Shown piece by piece: positions 15,495 through 24,027 of a DNA stretch of 64,000 nt. Positions within the stretch are counted from its first letter, which is position 1. The number at the start of each line of letters is the position of its first letter. The DNA comes from Niallia sp052318935. GTDB lineage: Bacteria; Bacillota; Bacilli; Bacillales; Cytobacillaceae. Under the pieces are notes generated by a model. That model had not been told where the DNA came from, ran no database searches, and saw only the letters and a list, made by a program, of their open reading frames with translations. The position numbers and the translations under genes are program-made. The stretch lies in NCBI GenBank assembly GCA_052318935.1, contig JBQRKO010000003.1, one strand, 5' to 3'.

Positions 15495-16064
15495 ATGTTG
15501 AAAAAATCAGTATTATTATTAATTGCAGCCCTTTTCTTAGTATTAGGAGCCTGCTCCAACTCTAATGATAAAAATAAGGAAAGCTCAGAAAATAAAGAGA
15601 GTAAGGAAAGCATGGATCATAGTAATATGAACCATTCTGACTCAGGTGAAGTTCCAGAAGGGATGAAACCTGCAGAAAATCCAACCTATAAAGTTGGAAG
15701 TAAAGCGATTATTAATGCTGACCACTTGAAAGGCATGAAGGGTGCTGAAGCAACGATTGTTGGTGCCTATGACACGACTATTTATGCTGTATCTTATACT
15801 CCAACAACTGGTGGAGAAAAAGTTGAAAATCATAAATGGGTCATTCAAGAAGATCTTAAAGATGCAGGTGATAAATCTTTCGAACCTGGAGCGGAAGTTG
15901 TTTTAGATGTAGATCATATGGAAGGCATGAAGGGAGCAACAGCTACAATTGATTCAGCCGAAAAAAGCACGATTTACATGGTGGATTACAAACCAACAAC
16001 CGGCGGCGAAACCGTGAAAAACCATCAATGGGTAACAGAAAGTGAATTATCTCCAATTAAATAA
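15495..16064 (+). CDS. YdhK/CopL-like lipoprotein with two DUF1541 repeats
   Basis: A 189-residue lipoprotein starting ATG at 15495 behind AAAGGAGGAG; the upstream in-frame ATG at 15465 has no such site. The signal ends in the lipobox LGAC, so Cys anchors it to the membrane surface. Then come a Lys/Glu/Ser-rich linker, a Met/His motif (MDHSNMNHSD), and two copies of a roughly 60-residue repeat, each with H(L/M)xGMKGA, (V/T)YAVSYTPTTGGE- or VDYKPTTGGE-type blocks and NHxWV. DUF1541 proteins include B. subtilis YdhK and the surface copper-binding CopL of Staphylococcus aureus, so copper buffering or resistance outside the cell is plausible, though no copper pump lies beside it. A dead copy of its last repeat is at 2067-2270. 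Confidence 0.85.
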   Translation: MLKKSVLLLIAALFLVLGACSNSNDKNKESSENKESKESMDHSNMNHSDSGEVPEGMKPAENPTYKVGSKAIINADHLKGMKGAEATIVGAYDTTIYAVSYTPTTGGEKVENHKWVIQEDLKDAGDKSFEPGAEVVLDVDHMEGMKGATATIDSAEKSTIYMVDYKPTTGGETVKNHQWVTESELSPIK

Positions 16065-16098
16065 TGTGTATACAAAATGAATGTATGTTAACTTATCT

Positions 16099-16132
16099 AA
16101 AAGCTTATTCCTTGAGTGGATAAGCTTTTTTA
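16099..16132 (+). terminator. Terminator of the YdhK-like gene
   Basis: AAAAGCTTAT (16099-16108) pairs with ATAAGCTTTT (16120-16129), followed by TTTA. Related in sequence to the terminator at 2281-2316. Confidence 0.88.
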
Positions 16133-16330
16133 CTTGGTGTAACATACTAAATAGCTATAAGTTTTTTTTCTGCATAAATTCTTTAAACAATTGAAGTATG
16201 ATAACTCAAACTTCGCAGTTATTAATTCCTCTTCATGTATTTCCATAACTTAGTTTAGAGCATTTAGATAAGGGTGATTGAATAGTCTTTTTGAGTGTTT
16301 TTTTTGCAAACATTATTCCTTACAAATAGG

Positions 16331-16453
16331 GGCTTGCTTTCCGTTTCAGGATACGTGGGGCGTGCGATGAGCCTCCTCGGCGCTTGCGCCTGCGGGGTCT
16401 CATCTAACCCGCTAATCCCACAGGAGTCTCGCACCTTCTACTTCAATCAAGCC
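16331..16453. repeat. GC-rich repeat family, copy 3
   Basis: Ends GGCTTG / CAAGCC; core GAGCCTCCTCGGCGC, GCCTGCGGGGTCTC and CCCACAGGAGTCTCGC as in copy 1. A 61-codon open frame across it reflects GC-rich palindromic sequence, not a gene. Confidence 0.75.
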
Positions 16454-16634
16454 GTTTTATCAATTAGTTGCTGTCGCTGAACTGGTAAAAAACACCCACC
16501 TTATAGAAATAGACTCAAGCGGCACATTTTGGTAGAACAACGTTGAATAAAAACATGAAAAAAATCAACGCTACTATTGTTTAGCAATAATACCTTGTAA
16601 TGAAATTCGAAAACAAGAACTTATTTTAAAACAA

Positions 16635-16765
16635 GTTGCTTGTAACGGAGGGTGCGAAGACTCCTGCGGGAAATGTGGGAAGGCTGAGACCCCGCAAGGC
16701 AACGCCGAGGAGGCTCAGCTCCCCCCCCCCCGCGGAAAGCGAAGCAACCCGTAGTGGAAAGCAAC
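16635..16765. repeat. GC-rich repeat family, copy 4 (inverted), with a C11 tract
   Basis: Ends GTTGCTT (16635-16641) / AAGCAAC (16759-16765); core in the opposite orientation to copy 3: AGACTCCTGCGGG, GAGACCCCGC and GCCGAGGAGGCTC. It contains a run of eleven C (16721-16731), a site prone to slippage or sequencing error. Confidence 0.75.
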
Positions 16766-16898
16766 CTCAACAATAAAAAAACAAGCCTTCCTTTTTATTG
16801 TTCTAAACCAAGTCCTATCAAGATTTGCAAACGAATTTGAAGGTGCGAAGTTTGAGTGATAACTTATATTCATTTAATTCGAATGAAGGTGATAAAGA

Positions 16899-18278
16899 TT
16901 GAACAAACTCTCTATAAAATTAGGTATCGTATTCTTTTTCATTATTTTCGGACTGGAAACGTTTATGTTCTTCTTTCTACATAACGCTCTAGTCAACTCT
17001 CGTGTAGAGGAAGAATTATCTTCCTTACAGGCAAGAGGGAATGCTCACCGTGATATTCTTGAAGATCATTTTGATAAAGATACCATTAGCCATGTTGCAT
17101 TAATGGAATCTGAAGCTATTACCGATGTAGTTATAACTGATTTTTCTGGTCATATATTAGGCTCCTCTTTTAAAAACAATCAAATAGAACAATATTTAAA
17201 AAAGCCGCAATCAAAGATTGCTGCAAAAGGTCAAATAGTCGAAGCTGACTGGGAAAATAAACCTTATATTATCACGATAAGTCCTATTGCAATGGACAAA
17301 AAAACAATAGGGTTTGTTTATATGTTTCAAGAGACTACATCTATCCAATCATTAATAGAAAGATTAAATCAACATTTTTTACTAACTGGTTTTATTGTGC
17401 TGTCTCTTACATTTATCGTCATCATTATTTTAACAAAAGCCCTTACAAAGCCACTCATGAAAATGAAAGAAGCTACCTATCAAATCAGTAAAGGCAATTT
17501 TTCCGTTACCCTTCCTAAAACAGGAAACGACGAATTAGGAGAGTTGGCTGAATCGATAAAATTGCTTGCGCAGGACTTAAATTATTTAAAAAAAGAACGG
17601 AATGACTTTTTAGCCAGTATATCCCATGAGCTTAGAACGCCTTTGACTTATATAAAAGGGTATTCAGATATTGTCATGACAAGAGATCTTAACCGCGAAG
17701 ACCAAGAGAAATATTTGAAGATTATCGTTGATGAAGCAAATCGTCTTTCTTCCTTAATTGAAGATTTATTTGCATTAGCAAAAATTGATAAAAATTCATT
17801 CGTTATTCAAAAACAAAAGATTTTACTGAATGATTTGCTGAAAAAAATGGATCTTAAGCTATCCCCTGCATTTAAGGAGAAAAATATGAGCCTTATCATC
17901 TGCTGCCCTGAAATGACTTATTTATATGCTGATCCATCAAGACTCGAACAAATTATAATCAATTTATTGGATAACTCTATCAAATATTCATCCGACGACA
18001 GTAAAACGATGATAACAGTTATCCCAAAAAAGAAGACAACTGAAATCATCATTAAAGATAATGGGAAAGGCATACCTGATAAAGATCTTCCTTACATTTT
18101 CAACCGATTTTATCGAGTGGAAAAGTCTCGGAAAAGGTCATTAGGCGGAACGGGACTTGGATTAGCCATTGTGCAAGAACTAGTTCACGCTCAAGGTGGA
18201 TCAATAAATGTCCACAGCAAACTAAATAGCGGCACAACTTTAATCTTAACTTTTGATAATAAAGGAGCTGATAAATAA
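16899..18278 (+). CDS. Membrane sensor histidine kinase
   Basis: A 459-residue kinase: first membrane helix (about residues 8-28), an extracytoplasmic sensor domain of about 130 residues, second helix (about 163-185), HAMP linker, dimerisation/phosphoacceptor helix with SISHELRTPLTYIKGY (His near 250), and a HATPase domain with NLLDNSIKYS, DNGKGIPDKDLPYIF and GGTGLGLAIV. The start is TTG at 16899 with AAGGTGAT just upstream. The stop TAA overlaps the ATG of the response regulator by one base, so the pair is translationally coupled, in kinase-first order. The third gene is a VTT-domain membrane protein. The signal is unknown; an envelope cue is likely from the extracellular domain. Confidence 0.9.
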   Translation: MNKLSIKLGIVFFFIIFGLETFMFFFLHNALVNSRVEEELSSLQARGNAHRDILEDHFDKDTISHVALMESEAITDVVITDFSGHILGSSFKNNQIEQYLKKPQSKIAAKGQIVEADWENKPYIITISPIAMDKKTIGFVYMFQETTSIQSLIERLNQHFLLTGFIVLSLTFIVIIILTKALTKPLMKMKEATYQISKGNFSVTLPKTGNDELGELAESIKLLAQDLNYLKKERNDFLASISHELRTPLTYIKGYSDIVMTRDLNREDQEKYLKIIVDEANRLSSLIEDLFALAKIDKNSFVIQKQKILLNDLLKKMDLKLSPAFKEKNMSLIICCPEMTYLYADPSRLEQIIINLLDNSIKYSSDDSKTMITVIPKKKTTEIIIKDNGKGIPDKDLPYIFNRFYRVEKSRKRSLGGTGLGLAIVQELVHAQGGSINVHSKLNSGTTLILTFDNKGADK

Positions 18279-18961
18279 TGAAAAACATCCTAATAGTAGA
18301 TGATGAACCACAAATGCTAGACTTGATTGCCCTTTACTTATCCCCTTTAGAATATCATTGCATCAAGATAAGTTCTGCAATGGATGCCATTATCTATTTA
18401 GAATCAAATCCAGTCGATCTTATTTTACTAGATGTAATGATGCCAGAAATGGATGGATGGGATACATGCAAAGAAATAAAAAAATATTGGGACACGCCGA
18501 TTATTATGCTTACAGCAAGAACAGAAAAACGAGATATTGTAAAAGGCTTAAGACTCGGCGCAGATGATTATATTTCAAAGCCATTTGATGGCGAAGAGCT
18601 TGCAGCAAGAATAGAAGCGATGCTAAGAAGAAATAAGAAAAGCACGCATAAATTATTTTTTGAAGGACTTACATTAAATCAGGAATCTTTCGAATTACAA
18701 TATCAGGGAAAAGACATTACACTGACTCCAAAAGAATTTGCTTTGATGAACCTTTTTCTACAAAATCATCATAAAGTTTTCACAAGAGATCACTTAATAC
18801 ATTCTATTTGGGGACATAGTGTAACAACAGAAGATCGAACGATAGATTCCCATATCAGAAATTTGCGGGACAAACTCCGAAAAGCTGGATTCCCTGCTGA
18901 AGAATACTTGTTGACTGTTTGGGGAGTTGGGTACAAATGGGCCGGAAAGGATAATAATTGA
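18278..18961 (+). CDS. OmpR/PhoB-type response regulator
   Basis: A 227-residue regulator. The receiver domain has the acidic pair in VDDEPQ, the phosphoacceptor Asp of LILLDVMMPEMDGW, conserved Thr in MLTART and Lys in YISKPFDGEEL. The C-terminal winged-helix has VFTRDHLIHSIWG and DSHIRNLRDKLRK. It overlaps the kinase stop by one base and its own TGA overlaps the TTG start of the next gene by four bases (18958-18961), so the three genes are coupled. It is the partner of the kinase at 16899; targets are not visible, but autoregulation and control of the VTT protein gene are expected. Confidence 0.93.
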   Translation: MKNILIVDDEPQMLDLIALYLSPLEYHCIKISSAMDAIIYLESNPVDLILLDVMMPEMDGWDTCKEIKKYWDTPIIMLTARTEKRDIVKGLRLGADDYISKPFDGEELAARIEAMLRRNKKSTHKLFFEGLTLNQESFELQYQGKDITLTPKEFALMNLFLQNHHKVFTRDHLIHSIWGHSVTTEDRTIDSHIRNLRDKLRKAGFPAEEYLLTVWGVGYKWAGKDNN

Positions 18962-19515
18962 CAGATTATCTGCTTAATTATTTGCCTTCAAATCCTATAT
19001 TGTCAGCTATTATTAGTATTACTTTGAATATATTAATCGCCATTTTCGGATTCCTGCCTAGTGCTTTTCTTACCGGTGCAAATATACACTTTTTTTCTTT
19101 TGAAAAAGGGGTGATTATATCCATAATCGGAGAATCCTTAGGAGCTTTAGTTAGTTTTATTATCTATCGAAAAGGCATATACAAAATAAGGTCCTATAGT
19201 AAAAACAAGAACAATTTATTAAAAAGATTGGAAAACGCTTCTACATCTGAAGCTATCATTCTTATTATTATCTTAAGAATCCTCCCTTTTATTCCATCAG
19301 GAGTAGTTACACTAACAGCAGCATTTAGCAAAATTAAGGTTGGCGCCTTTACTATTGCAAGTACAATAGGCAAGATTCCTTCCTTATTAATAGAGGCTTA
19401 CTCTATTAATAAAATATTCAATATAAAATCAGCTTTCTTGGAGGAGAATATTATTTATATTACTATTATTCTTTTACTATTATATATTTTTATAAAAATT
19501 AGGAAAAAGAAATAA
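18958..19515 (+). CDS. VTT/DedA-like (SNARE-associated) membrane protein
   Basis: A 185-residue integral membrane protein starting at TTG 18958, overlapping the regulator stop. It has four or five hydrophobic helices and the VTT pattern (FLPSAFLTGANIHFFSFEKG, IGESLGALVSFIIYRKG, RILPFIPSGVVTLTAAFSK with the conserved R-x-x-P and G-x-x-x). VTT/DedA proteins are lipid scramblases or flippases for phospholipids and undecaprenyl phosphate and affect envelope integrity (family knowledge). Coupling to a two-component system suggests control by envelope stress. A strong terminator follows. Confidence 0.8.
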   Translation: MTDYLLNYLPSNPILSAIISITLNILIAIFGFLPSAFLTGANIHFFSFEKGVIISIIGESLGALVSFIIYRKGIYKIRSYSKNKNNLLKRLENASTSEAIILIIILRILPFIPSGVVTLTAAFSKIKVGAFTIASTIGKIPSLLIEAYSINKIFNIKSAFLEENIIYITIILLLLYIFIKIRKKK

Positions 19516-19533
19516 TTAATACAACCATGTCCC

Positions 19534-19583
19534 AAAATATAAGTAACTCCCAAAATAGTAATAGGCAGTTACTTATATTTTTC
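19534..19583 (+). terminator. Terminator of the kinase-regulator-VTT operon
   Basis: Perfect 15-bp stem AAAATATAAGTAACT (19534-19548) with AGTTACTTATATTTT (19567-19581), followed by TCTTT. Confidence 0.88.
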
Positions 19584-19705
19584 TTTAGATTTCTCTATTG
19601 AAGTAGAACAACCATTTTTCTTTTTAAAACTTCCTTTAAAAGAAAAAATAAATTGATAATCTTTTCTCTATACTCGTTTCACTAACAAATTTTTCTTTAG
19701 ATTTT

Positions 19706-19993
19706 GTGTTATTTTTAAATCTAAAATACAAAAAAATCGCTCGGACATATAAATCTATAGCAATTGATATTGTTCTTGCAGGAACAGCTTACGGTTTAGC
19801 TCTTGGGATACTCCCTGCACTTGAAGGAACTATGTCAGGGATGATGAGTGGAATGATGGGTGCTATGCTTTGGGAAATGATTGCTCAAAATCAATCTGTC
19901 ATCATGATAAATATTTTTCTTACCCTTTCTGTCAGTTCATTGCTATTGTTTCAAATTTCACCAAATCCATATGAAAAAAGAAGGATATTATGA
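19706..19993 (+). CDS. Short Met-rich membrane protein, probably N-terminally truncated
   Basis: Ninety-five residues from a GTG at 19706 with no recognisable ribosome binding site. It has a hydrophobic stretch (IDIVLAGTAYGLALGIL), a striking GTMSGMMSGMMGAM glycine/methionine helix, and a second helix (IMINIFLTLSVSSLLLF). Larger Bacillus membrane proteins with the same GMMxGMMGAM segment have further helices in front, so I suspect this is the tail of such a protein, lacking its start. The DNA after it (19994-20264) has short coding-like stretches but no intact frame that I can support. It may be a remnant; Met-rich helices can bind copper, but no function is claimed. Confidence 0.45.
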   Translation: MLFLNLKYKKIARTYKSIAIDIVLAGTAYGLALGILPALEGTMSGMMSGMMGAMLWEMIAQNQSVIMINIFLTLSVSSLLLFQISPNPYEKRRIL

Positions 19994-20264
19994 TAAGAAA
20001 TGGCTTCTTAAACCTCTCTATACTTTTTCTTTCTCGCAGCTTACTTGTTTTTTGGCAATCAATTAGCTAAGCAGTCGACTTTATCAAAATCAAATCTTTA
20101 TGGTGAAGATGGGTACAAAAGTCACAACAACCAGGAGTTACAAAGGAATTGACGTAAAAGGTCTGACTGGACAATTATTTTCCTATTAAACATCGCCCAA
20201 ATGCATCGGGAGACCTTTTCCCCCTTTTTTCATTTCAATACTTCCCCTCTTTATTAGTCTTCAA

Positions 20265-21212
20265 CTATTCAAAATCTACTAGAGCATCAATGACTTGTTT
20301 TACAGAAGTTGCTGACTTATCTAAAGCTGTTTTTTCTTCTATACTTAAATCTAATTCAATTACTTTCTCCATCCCGTTGCCGCCAATAATCGTTGGGACG
20401 CCTAAATAAATGCCATTATAACCATACTCCCCCTCTAAATAAGCAATAGTAGGAAGAATACGTCTCTGATCCTTTAATATAGATTCGCAAATGTCGACCA
20501 ATGATGCAGCTGGTGCGTAATAAGCACTTCCATTCCCCATTAAGTTTACAATCTCCCCTCCCCCTTTACGAGTTCGTTCAACGATTGCTTCAAGCCTTTC
20601 TTTCGGAATAAGATGTTGAAGAGGTATTCCTCCTGCATAAGAATATCGAAGCAACGGTACCATATCATCGCCGTGTCCACCTAGTACAAAACCTGTTATA
20701 TCTTTCACAGAAAGATTCAACTCTTGTGCAACAAAAGTTCGAAAGCGAGCGGTGTCAAGAATTCCTGATTGACCTATCACTCTATTTTTAGGAAAACCTG
20801 ATTCCTTGAATACTGTATAAGCCATAGCATCAACAGGATTTGTTAAAACAATAATAAAGCAATTTGGTGAATATTTTACAATTTCCCTAGCAACAATTAT
20901 CATAATGCTTTGATTAATTTGAACTAAATCATCTCTATTCATTCCAGGCTTGCGGGCAATTCCTGCAGTAATCACTACAATATCTGAGTCCTTTGTATCT
21001 TCATAATTAGAGGTTCCTGTAATTCTAGCATCAAATCCTAGAATTGGACTTGCCTCAAGCATATCCAGTGCTTTCCCCTTTGTTTGATTTTCCATTTGCG
21101 GAATATCTACTAATACAACATCCCCTAATTCCTTTTGCGCCAATAAAAAAGAGGATGTTGCTCCAGTATATCCACTACCGATAACCGATATTTTTTTTCG
21201 TTTAATTGTCAC
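20265..21212 (-). CDS. mdh: NAD-dependent malate dehydrogenase (LDH-like type)
   Basis: A 315-residue enzyme: nucleotide-binding GSGYTGATSSF (from residue 11), substrate and proton-relay motifs GIARKPGMNRDDL (Arg pair), LTNPVDAM, ILDTARFR and GGHGDDMVPL with the catalytic His. Arg in the mobile loop region (RKPGMNRDDL) is as expected for malate rather than lactate. It interconverts malate and oxaloacetate. It starts GTG at 21210-21212, four bases after the lipoprotein stop, with AAGGGG ten bases upstream, and is the last gene of a leftward run with SdhA, SdhB and the SdhE-like subunit. A housekeeping mdh normally sits with citZ-icd; this one lies in an accessory redox cluster, so it may be a second copy (inference). 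Confidence 0.92.
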   Translation of the reverse strand: MTIKRKKISVIGSGYTGATSSFLLAQKELGDVVLVDIPQMENQTKGKALDMLEASPILGFDARITGTSNYEDTKDSDIVVITAGIARKPGMNRDDLVQINQSIMIIVAREIVKYSPNCFIIVLTNPVDAMAYTVFKESGFPKNRVIGQSGILDTARFRTFVAQELNLSVKDITGFVLGGHGDDMVPLLRYSYAGGIPLQHLIPKERLEAIVERTRKGGGEIVNLMGNGSAYYAPAASLVDICESILKDQRRILPTIAYLEGEYGYNGIYLGVPTIIGGNGMEKVIELDLSIEEKTALDKSATSVKQVIDALVDFE

Positions 21213-21216
21213 AATC

Positions 21217-22206
21217 TTATTTCCCCTTTTTTAATATAAAGAGCATTGAAAGAAAATTTTCCAATGCTCTATACTTACTCTTTACTCCTTTTTCCATTAA
21301 TGTTTCCCAGTTTCGTCCGCCATCAACACTTAAAAGGAGATTATTTTCAAATGTTACTGCGACTATCTTTTCTGTTTTCTTTGGCTGAATAGCAAAATAG
21401 GCAACGGCATCCTTGTTAAGGTCAAGTCCGATTTTTCCCCACGCTGCACCATTATTTTTACTTATCATCATTCCAGCATCCCTCTCTGTTATAGAGTAGC
21501 TGATCAGATCATTTGAACCTGGAATTACACTTAATGCAGTAATTAACCGTTTTTCATCTACGATTTTCCATGTTGCTCCACCATCCTCTGACCGATAAAC
21601 CCCTGTATTTGTCCCTGCAAGCAATCCGTTTTCATTGTTTGGAAAGGACAGCAGTGAATAAACACCATGAAAATCGTTCACGAAACCAGTTCCTTTTACC
21701 CTCTCCCAACTTTCTCCTTTATCCTTACTCTTATAAATTCCCGCTTTATAATCTCCGTTGCCCATTTGAATTACACCATACACGATATTTGGGTTCTTTA
21801 TATTTGAGGTTAGAATGTGAAAATCAACTTTTCCTCCTAACGCTTTCGTTTTCCAATTTCCTCCATCATCTTTACTTTCCAGCACTCCGAGTGGATTAGG
21901 CAAATCAGAAGTTGGTCCTGGATGTCCGCTCGTCAGCATTGTTCCATCCGATTGCATATGAAATCCCATCAAATCAAAATCATCTTTTCCAACAAATGAC
22001 CACTTTTTTTCACGATCCTTTGTCACAATCATTCCTTTGTGGGTAGCCATATAGATGAAATCGTCTTTTGAATAAGCCACACCATGAACATGTTCTACGT
22101 TAAATCCTTTATCAAGTTTTTTTGAATACTCTTTTTCACCATCGGAACTACATCCGGAAAGGAGCAATCCTACAGCTGTTAATCCTGCTAAAAGCTTTAA
22201 TTTCAT
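21217..22206 (-). CDS. BNR/sortilin-repeat lipoprotein (F510_1955-like)
   Basis: A 329-residue lipoprotein: signal peptide with the lipobox LSGC, then a beta-propeller with repeated Asp-box motifs (SKDDGGNWK, SKDKGESWE, SEDGGATWK, SKNNGAAWG, SVDGGRNWE), each preceded by a strand. The N-terminal HVHGVAYS and MGFHMQSDGTML motifs are typical of this family, found near respiratory or metal-related genes in Bacilli. Asp-box propellers bind ligands or proteins; the annotation glycosyl hydrolase is only by fold. It follows the ferredoxin gene by 17 bases and precedes mdh by four bases, so it is in the same transcript. Possibly an outer-face partner of the membrane redox proteins (inference). Confidence 0.75.
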   Translation of the reverse strand: MKLKLLAGLTAVGLLLSGCSSDGEKEYSKKLDKGFNVEHVHGVAYSKDDFIYMATHKGMIVTKDREKKWSFVGKDDFDLMGFHMQSDGTMLTSGHPGPTSDLPNPLGVLESKDDGGNWKTKALGGKVDFHILTSNIKNPNIVYGVIQMGNGDYKAGIYKSKDKGESWERVKGTGFVNDFHGVYSLLSFPNNENGLLAGTNTGVYRSEDGGATWKIVDEKRLITALSVIPGSNDLISYSITERDAGMMISKNNGAAWGKIGLDLNKDAVAYFAIQPKKTEKIVAVTFENNLLLSVDGGRNWETLMEKGVKSKYRALENFLSMLFILKKGK

Positions 22207-22223
22207 TTTTTCTCCTTTCTTTT

Positions 22224-23588
22224 TTACACTCGATGGACCATTGGCAATGAAAATAAATAGAGATTTGCAACAGTTAAGAAAAGCATCAAAGCATAGTATG
22301 GAGCTAATTGTTTAAAGGAACCCTTCTTGCCAATACGAAAGACTGTATAAATGGAACCAACAAGCCCAAATATGATAATAGCATATTGAATCCACTGAAC
22401 AGATGAGACAGATGCCAAGCTCAAATCACCACTCAAACTGGTTCCAAATAACGCTGCTGAGTTAAACCAAATTGCTTTCCCCTCAGTTAAAATATGAAAT
22501 AGATTATGAGCTAAATGTCCAGCTAAATCCAAAGGAATAATCGCATAGCCAAACCGCACGAAGTTTTCTTTTATCTTTTCTTTATCTCCTTTTAACATAC
22601 TAGCAAGTTTTGCAGTTCCTAATAATAAGAGAATAGGAAGTATCATAGAAATAACAAAAGCAACAGTGAAGTTTACAGTATAATTTGTTGTCCCTGTCAA
22701 TGAAGCAATCATTCTAAGAATGTCTTCCCAAATCTTTAACATCGTAATATTTTGTACAAATACTATTCCCATAATGACAGCCGCAAGTGAGGCGTGTTCT
22801 ATTTTTGGTTTTTTAATGCTCCATATTTCCTTAGTCGGTACACGAGGAGAAATTCTAATCGAGTTATTAGGACAAGCTTTCACACAATTTCCACATAAAT
22901 TACATTCAGCACTTGAATCCATCGTTCAGACATATTGAAACATTGGACATCCTTCTACTTTTTCGTTTCCTTTAAAACATGATTGTGATTTACATGTACG
23001 GCATATTTCTGGTGTCCCTCTTAACTCCAACATTCCCGAGCGTGAGTAGTTTCCCGCCAATCCTCCTAGAAAGCAAAGCGTTTTGCAAAATGTACGCCGT
23101 TCATATAAAACAGATGTGGCGACAACCATTGTCACAAGTACAAGCAGCAAATAACCTGAACCTCTTGGTGATTCCACAATTCCCCACACATGGTCGCTCC
23201 ATGTAATCATGATAAAGAACACATCAATGAACCAAATGCCGTATTTCTTTAAAAACTTTGGCATTCGCTTTTCACTTCCAGAAAATTTTCGAACAAGGTC
23301 ACTTAGTTTTCCAAACGGACAAACGGCACACCAAAATCTCCCTGCCACAATAAACAGAACGGGAATTATCGGCCACCACAACACCCATGTCATCGATGTG
23401 CCAAAATTAGTTTGTGGACTGACTGTACCTACTACTAATTGAAATACGATGATGGAAAAAATAACAAAAGCTGCCCATTGAAAAATACCAGGATACCATC
23501 TACTCTTAATAAACGTATCGACTATCGGAATATTCAATAAATTAATCTGCTGATTAGTTTGGTTATGCTTTTTGTCCAGTATTGACAT
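22224..23588 (-). pseudogene. NapH/NosR-like membrane 4Fe-4S protein interrupted by an in-frame TGA
   Basis: Two adjacent open frames are one gene. The upstream part (23588 to 22926, 220 residues) has membrane helices, FWCAVCPFGKLSD and CRTCKSQSCFKG and ends GCPMFQYV. Then comes TGA at 22926-22928, and the same frame continues as T-MDSSAECNLCGNCVKACP with further helices to 22224. Intact relatives read through this point with an arginine-threonine-methionine-aspartate sequence, so CGA changed to TGA would explain the stop. The whole protein (about 454 residues) would carry two polyferredoxin-type 4Fe-4S sites between membrane segments and pass electrons between quinol and a partner. The downstream ATG at 22920-22922 has no ribosome binding site, so restart is unlikely; readthrough or sequencing error must be excluded. 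It overlaps the preceding gene by 26 bases. Confidence 0.8.
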
Positions 23589-23934
23589 CTATCTTTCCCC
23601 TCTTTCTTATTCTCTTATTCCAAAAGCCTATAACTAAGAATACTAGGTTAATGGCGCCAAATACGCTTAACACGTTGTAATTAGGGGGCGTTTCTTTGAG
23701 GTTCTGTTCTGAGTGGTTATGCCCTCCCTCTTCATCAGTACTAGATTCATTGTGTGCAGAATTCCCTGTTTTATTATTCATCATATGACCTTCATGGGAA
23801 CCATTCATAAACATTTCCATATCTTTTGAAGAATCAGTTTTGTCTACGGTCCCTTCATCAGCCAAAACAATGGAGCCTGGAAGTAGTAATAAAAACATGA
23901 TTAAAATCAATTTAAATTTCAATTTATTCACCAC
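23563..23934 (-). CDS. His/Met-rich single-pass secreted or membrane protein
   Basis: A 123-residue protein: signal peptide (KFKLILIMFLLLLPGSIVLA, cut after LADE), a low-complexity extracytoplasmic loop rich in His, Met, Asn and Ser (MEMFMNGSHEGHMMNN and EEGGHNHSEQN), then one membrane helix (NVLSVFGAINLVFLVIGFW) and a basic cytoplasmic tail. It is not a known enzyme. His/Met clusters suggest binding of copper or another soft metal. It lies between the SdhE-like subunit and the membrane ferredoxin, overlapping the latter by 26 bases, so it is made with them. Function unknown; possible metal delivery or scaffold for the membrane redox proteins. Confidence 0.7.
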   Translation of the reverse strand: MVNKLKFKLILIMFLLLLPGSIVLADEGTVDKTDSSKDMEMFMNGSHEGHMMNNKTGNSAHNESSTDEEGGHNHSEQNLKETPPNYNVLSVFGAINLVFLVIGFWNKRIRKRGKIDVNTGQKA

Positions 23935-24027
23935 CTACAATGTAATATTTATTCTTTAGAAAATTCGAATCATGCAATTCGAATAATATCTTCCTCCTTA
24001 TTAGACCTATGAAGCATACTATTATTT

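Larger units (their letters stand above)
16204..16857. repeat. Segment bounded by 14-bp exact inverted repeats and holding two inverted GC-rich repeats
   Basis: ACTCAAACTTCGCA (16204-16217) recurs inverted as TGCGAAGTTTGAGT (16844-16857). Between them lie copies 3 and 4 of the GC-rich repeat family in opposite orientation, and no credible gene. The segment fills the 830-base gap between the YdhK-like gene and the sensor kinase and could fold as one large cruciform or be a compound non-autonomous element. Confidence 0.6.

Noticed and set aside
16295..16480. 61-codon open frame across repeat copy 3
   Set aside because: It is produced by the GC-rich palindrome; no translation signal and no conserved protein pattern.
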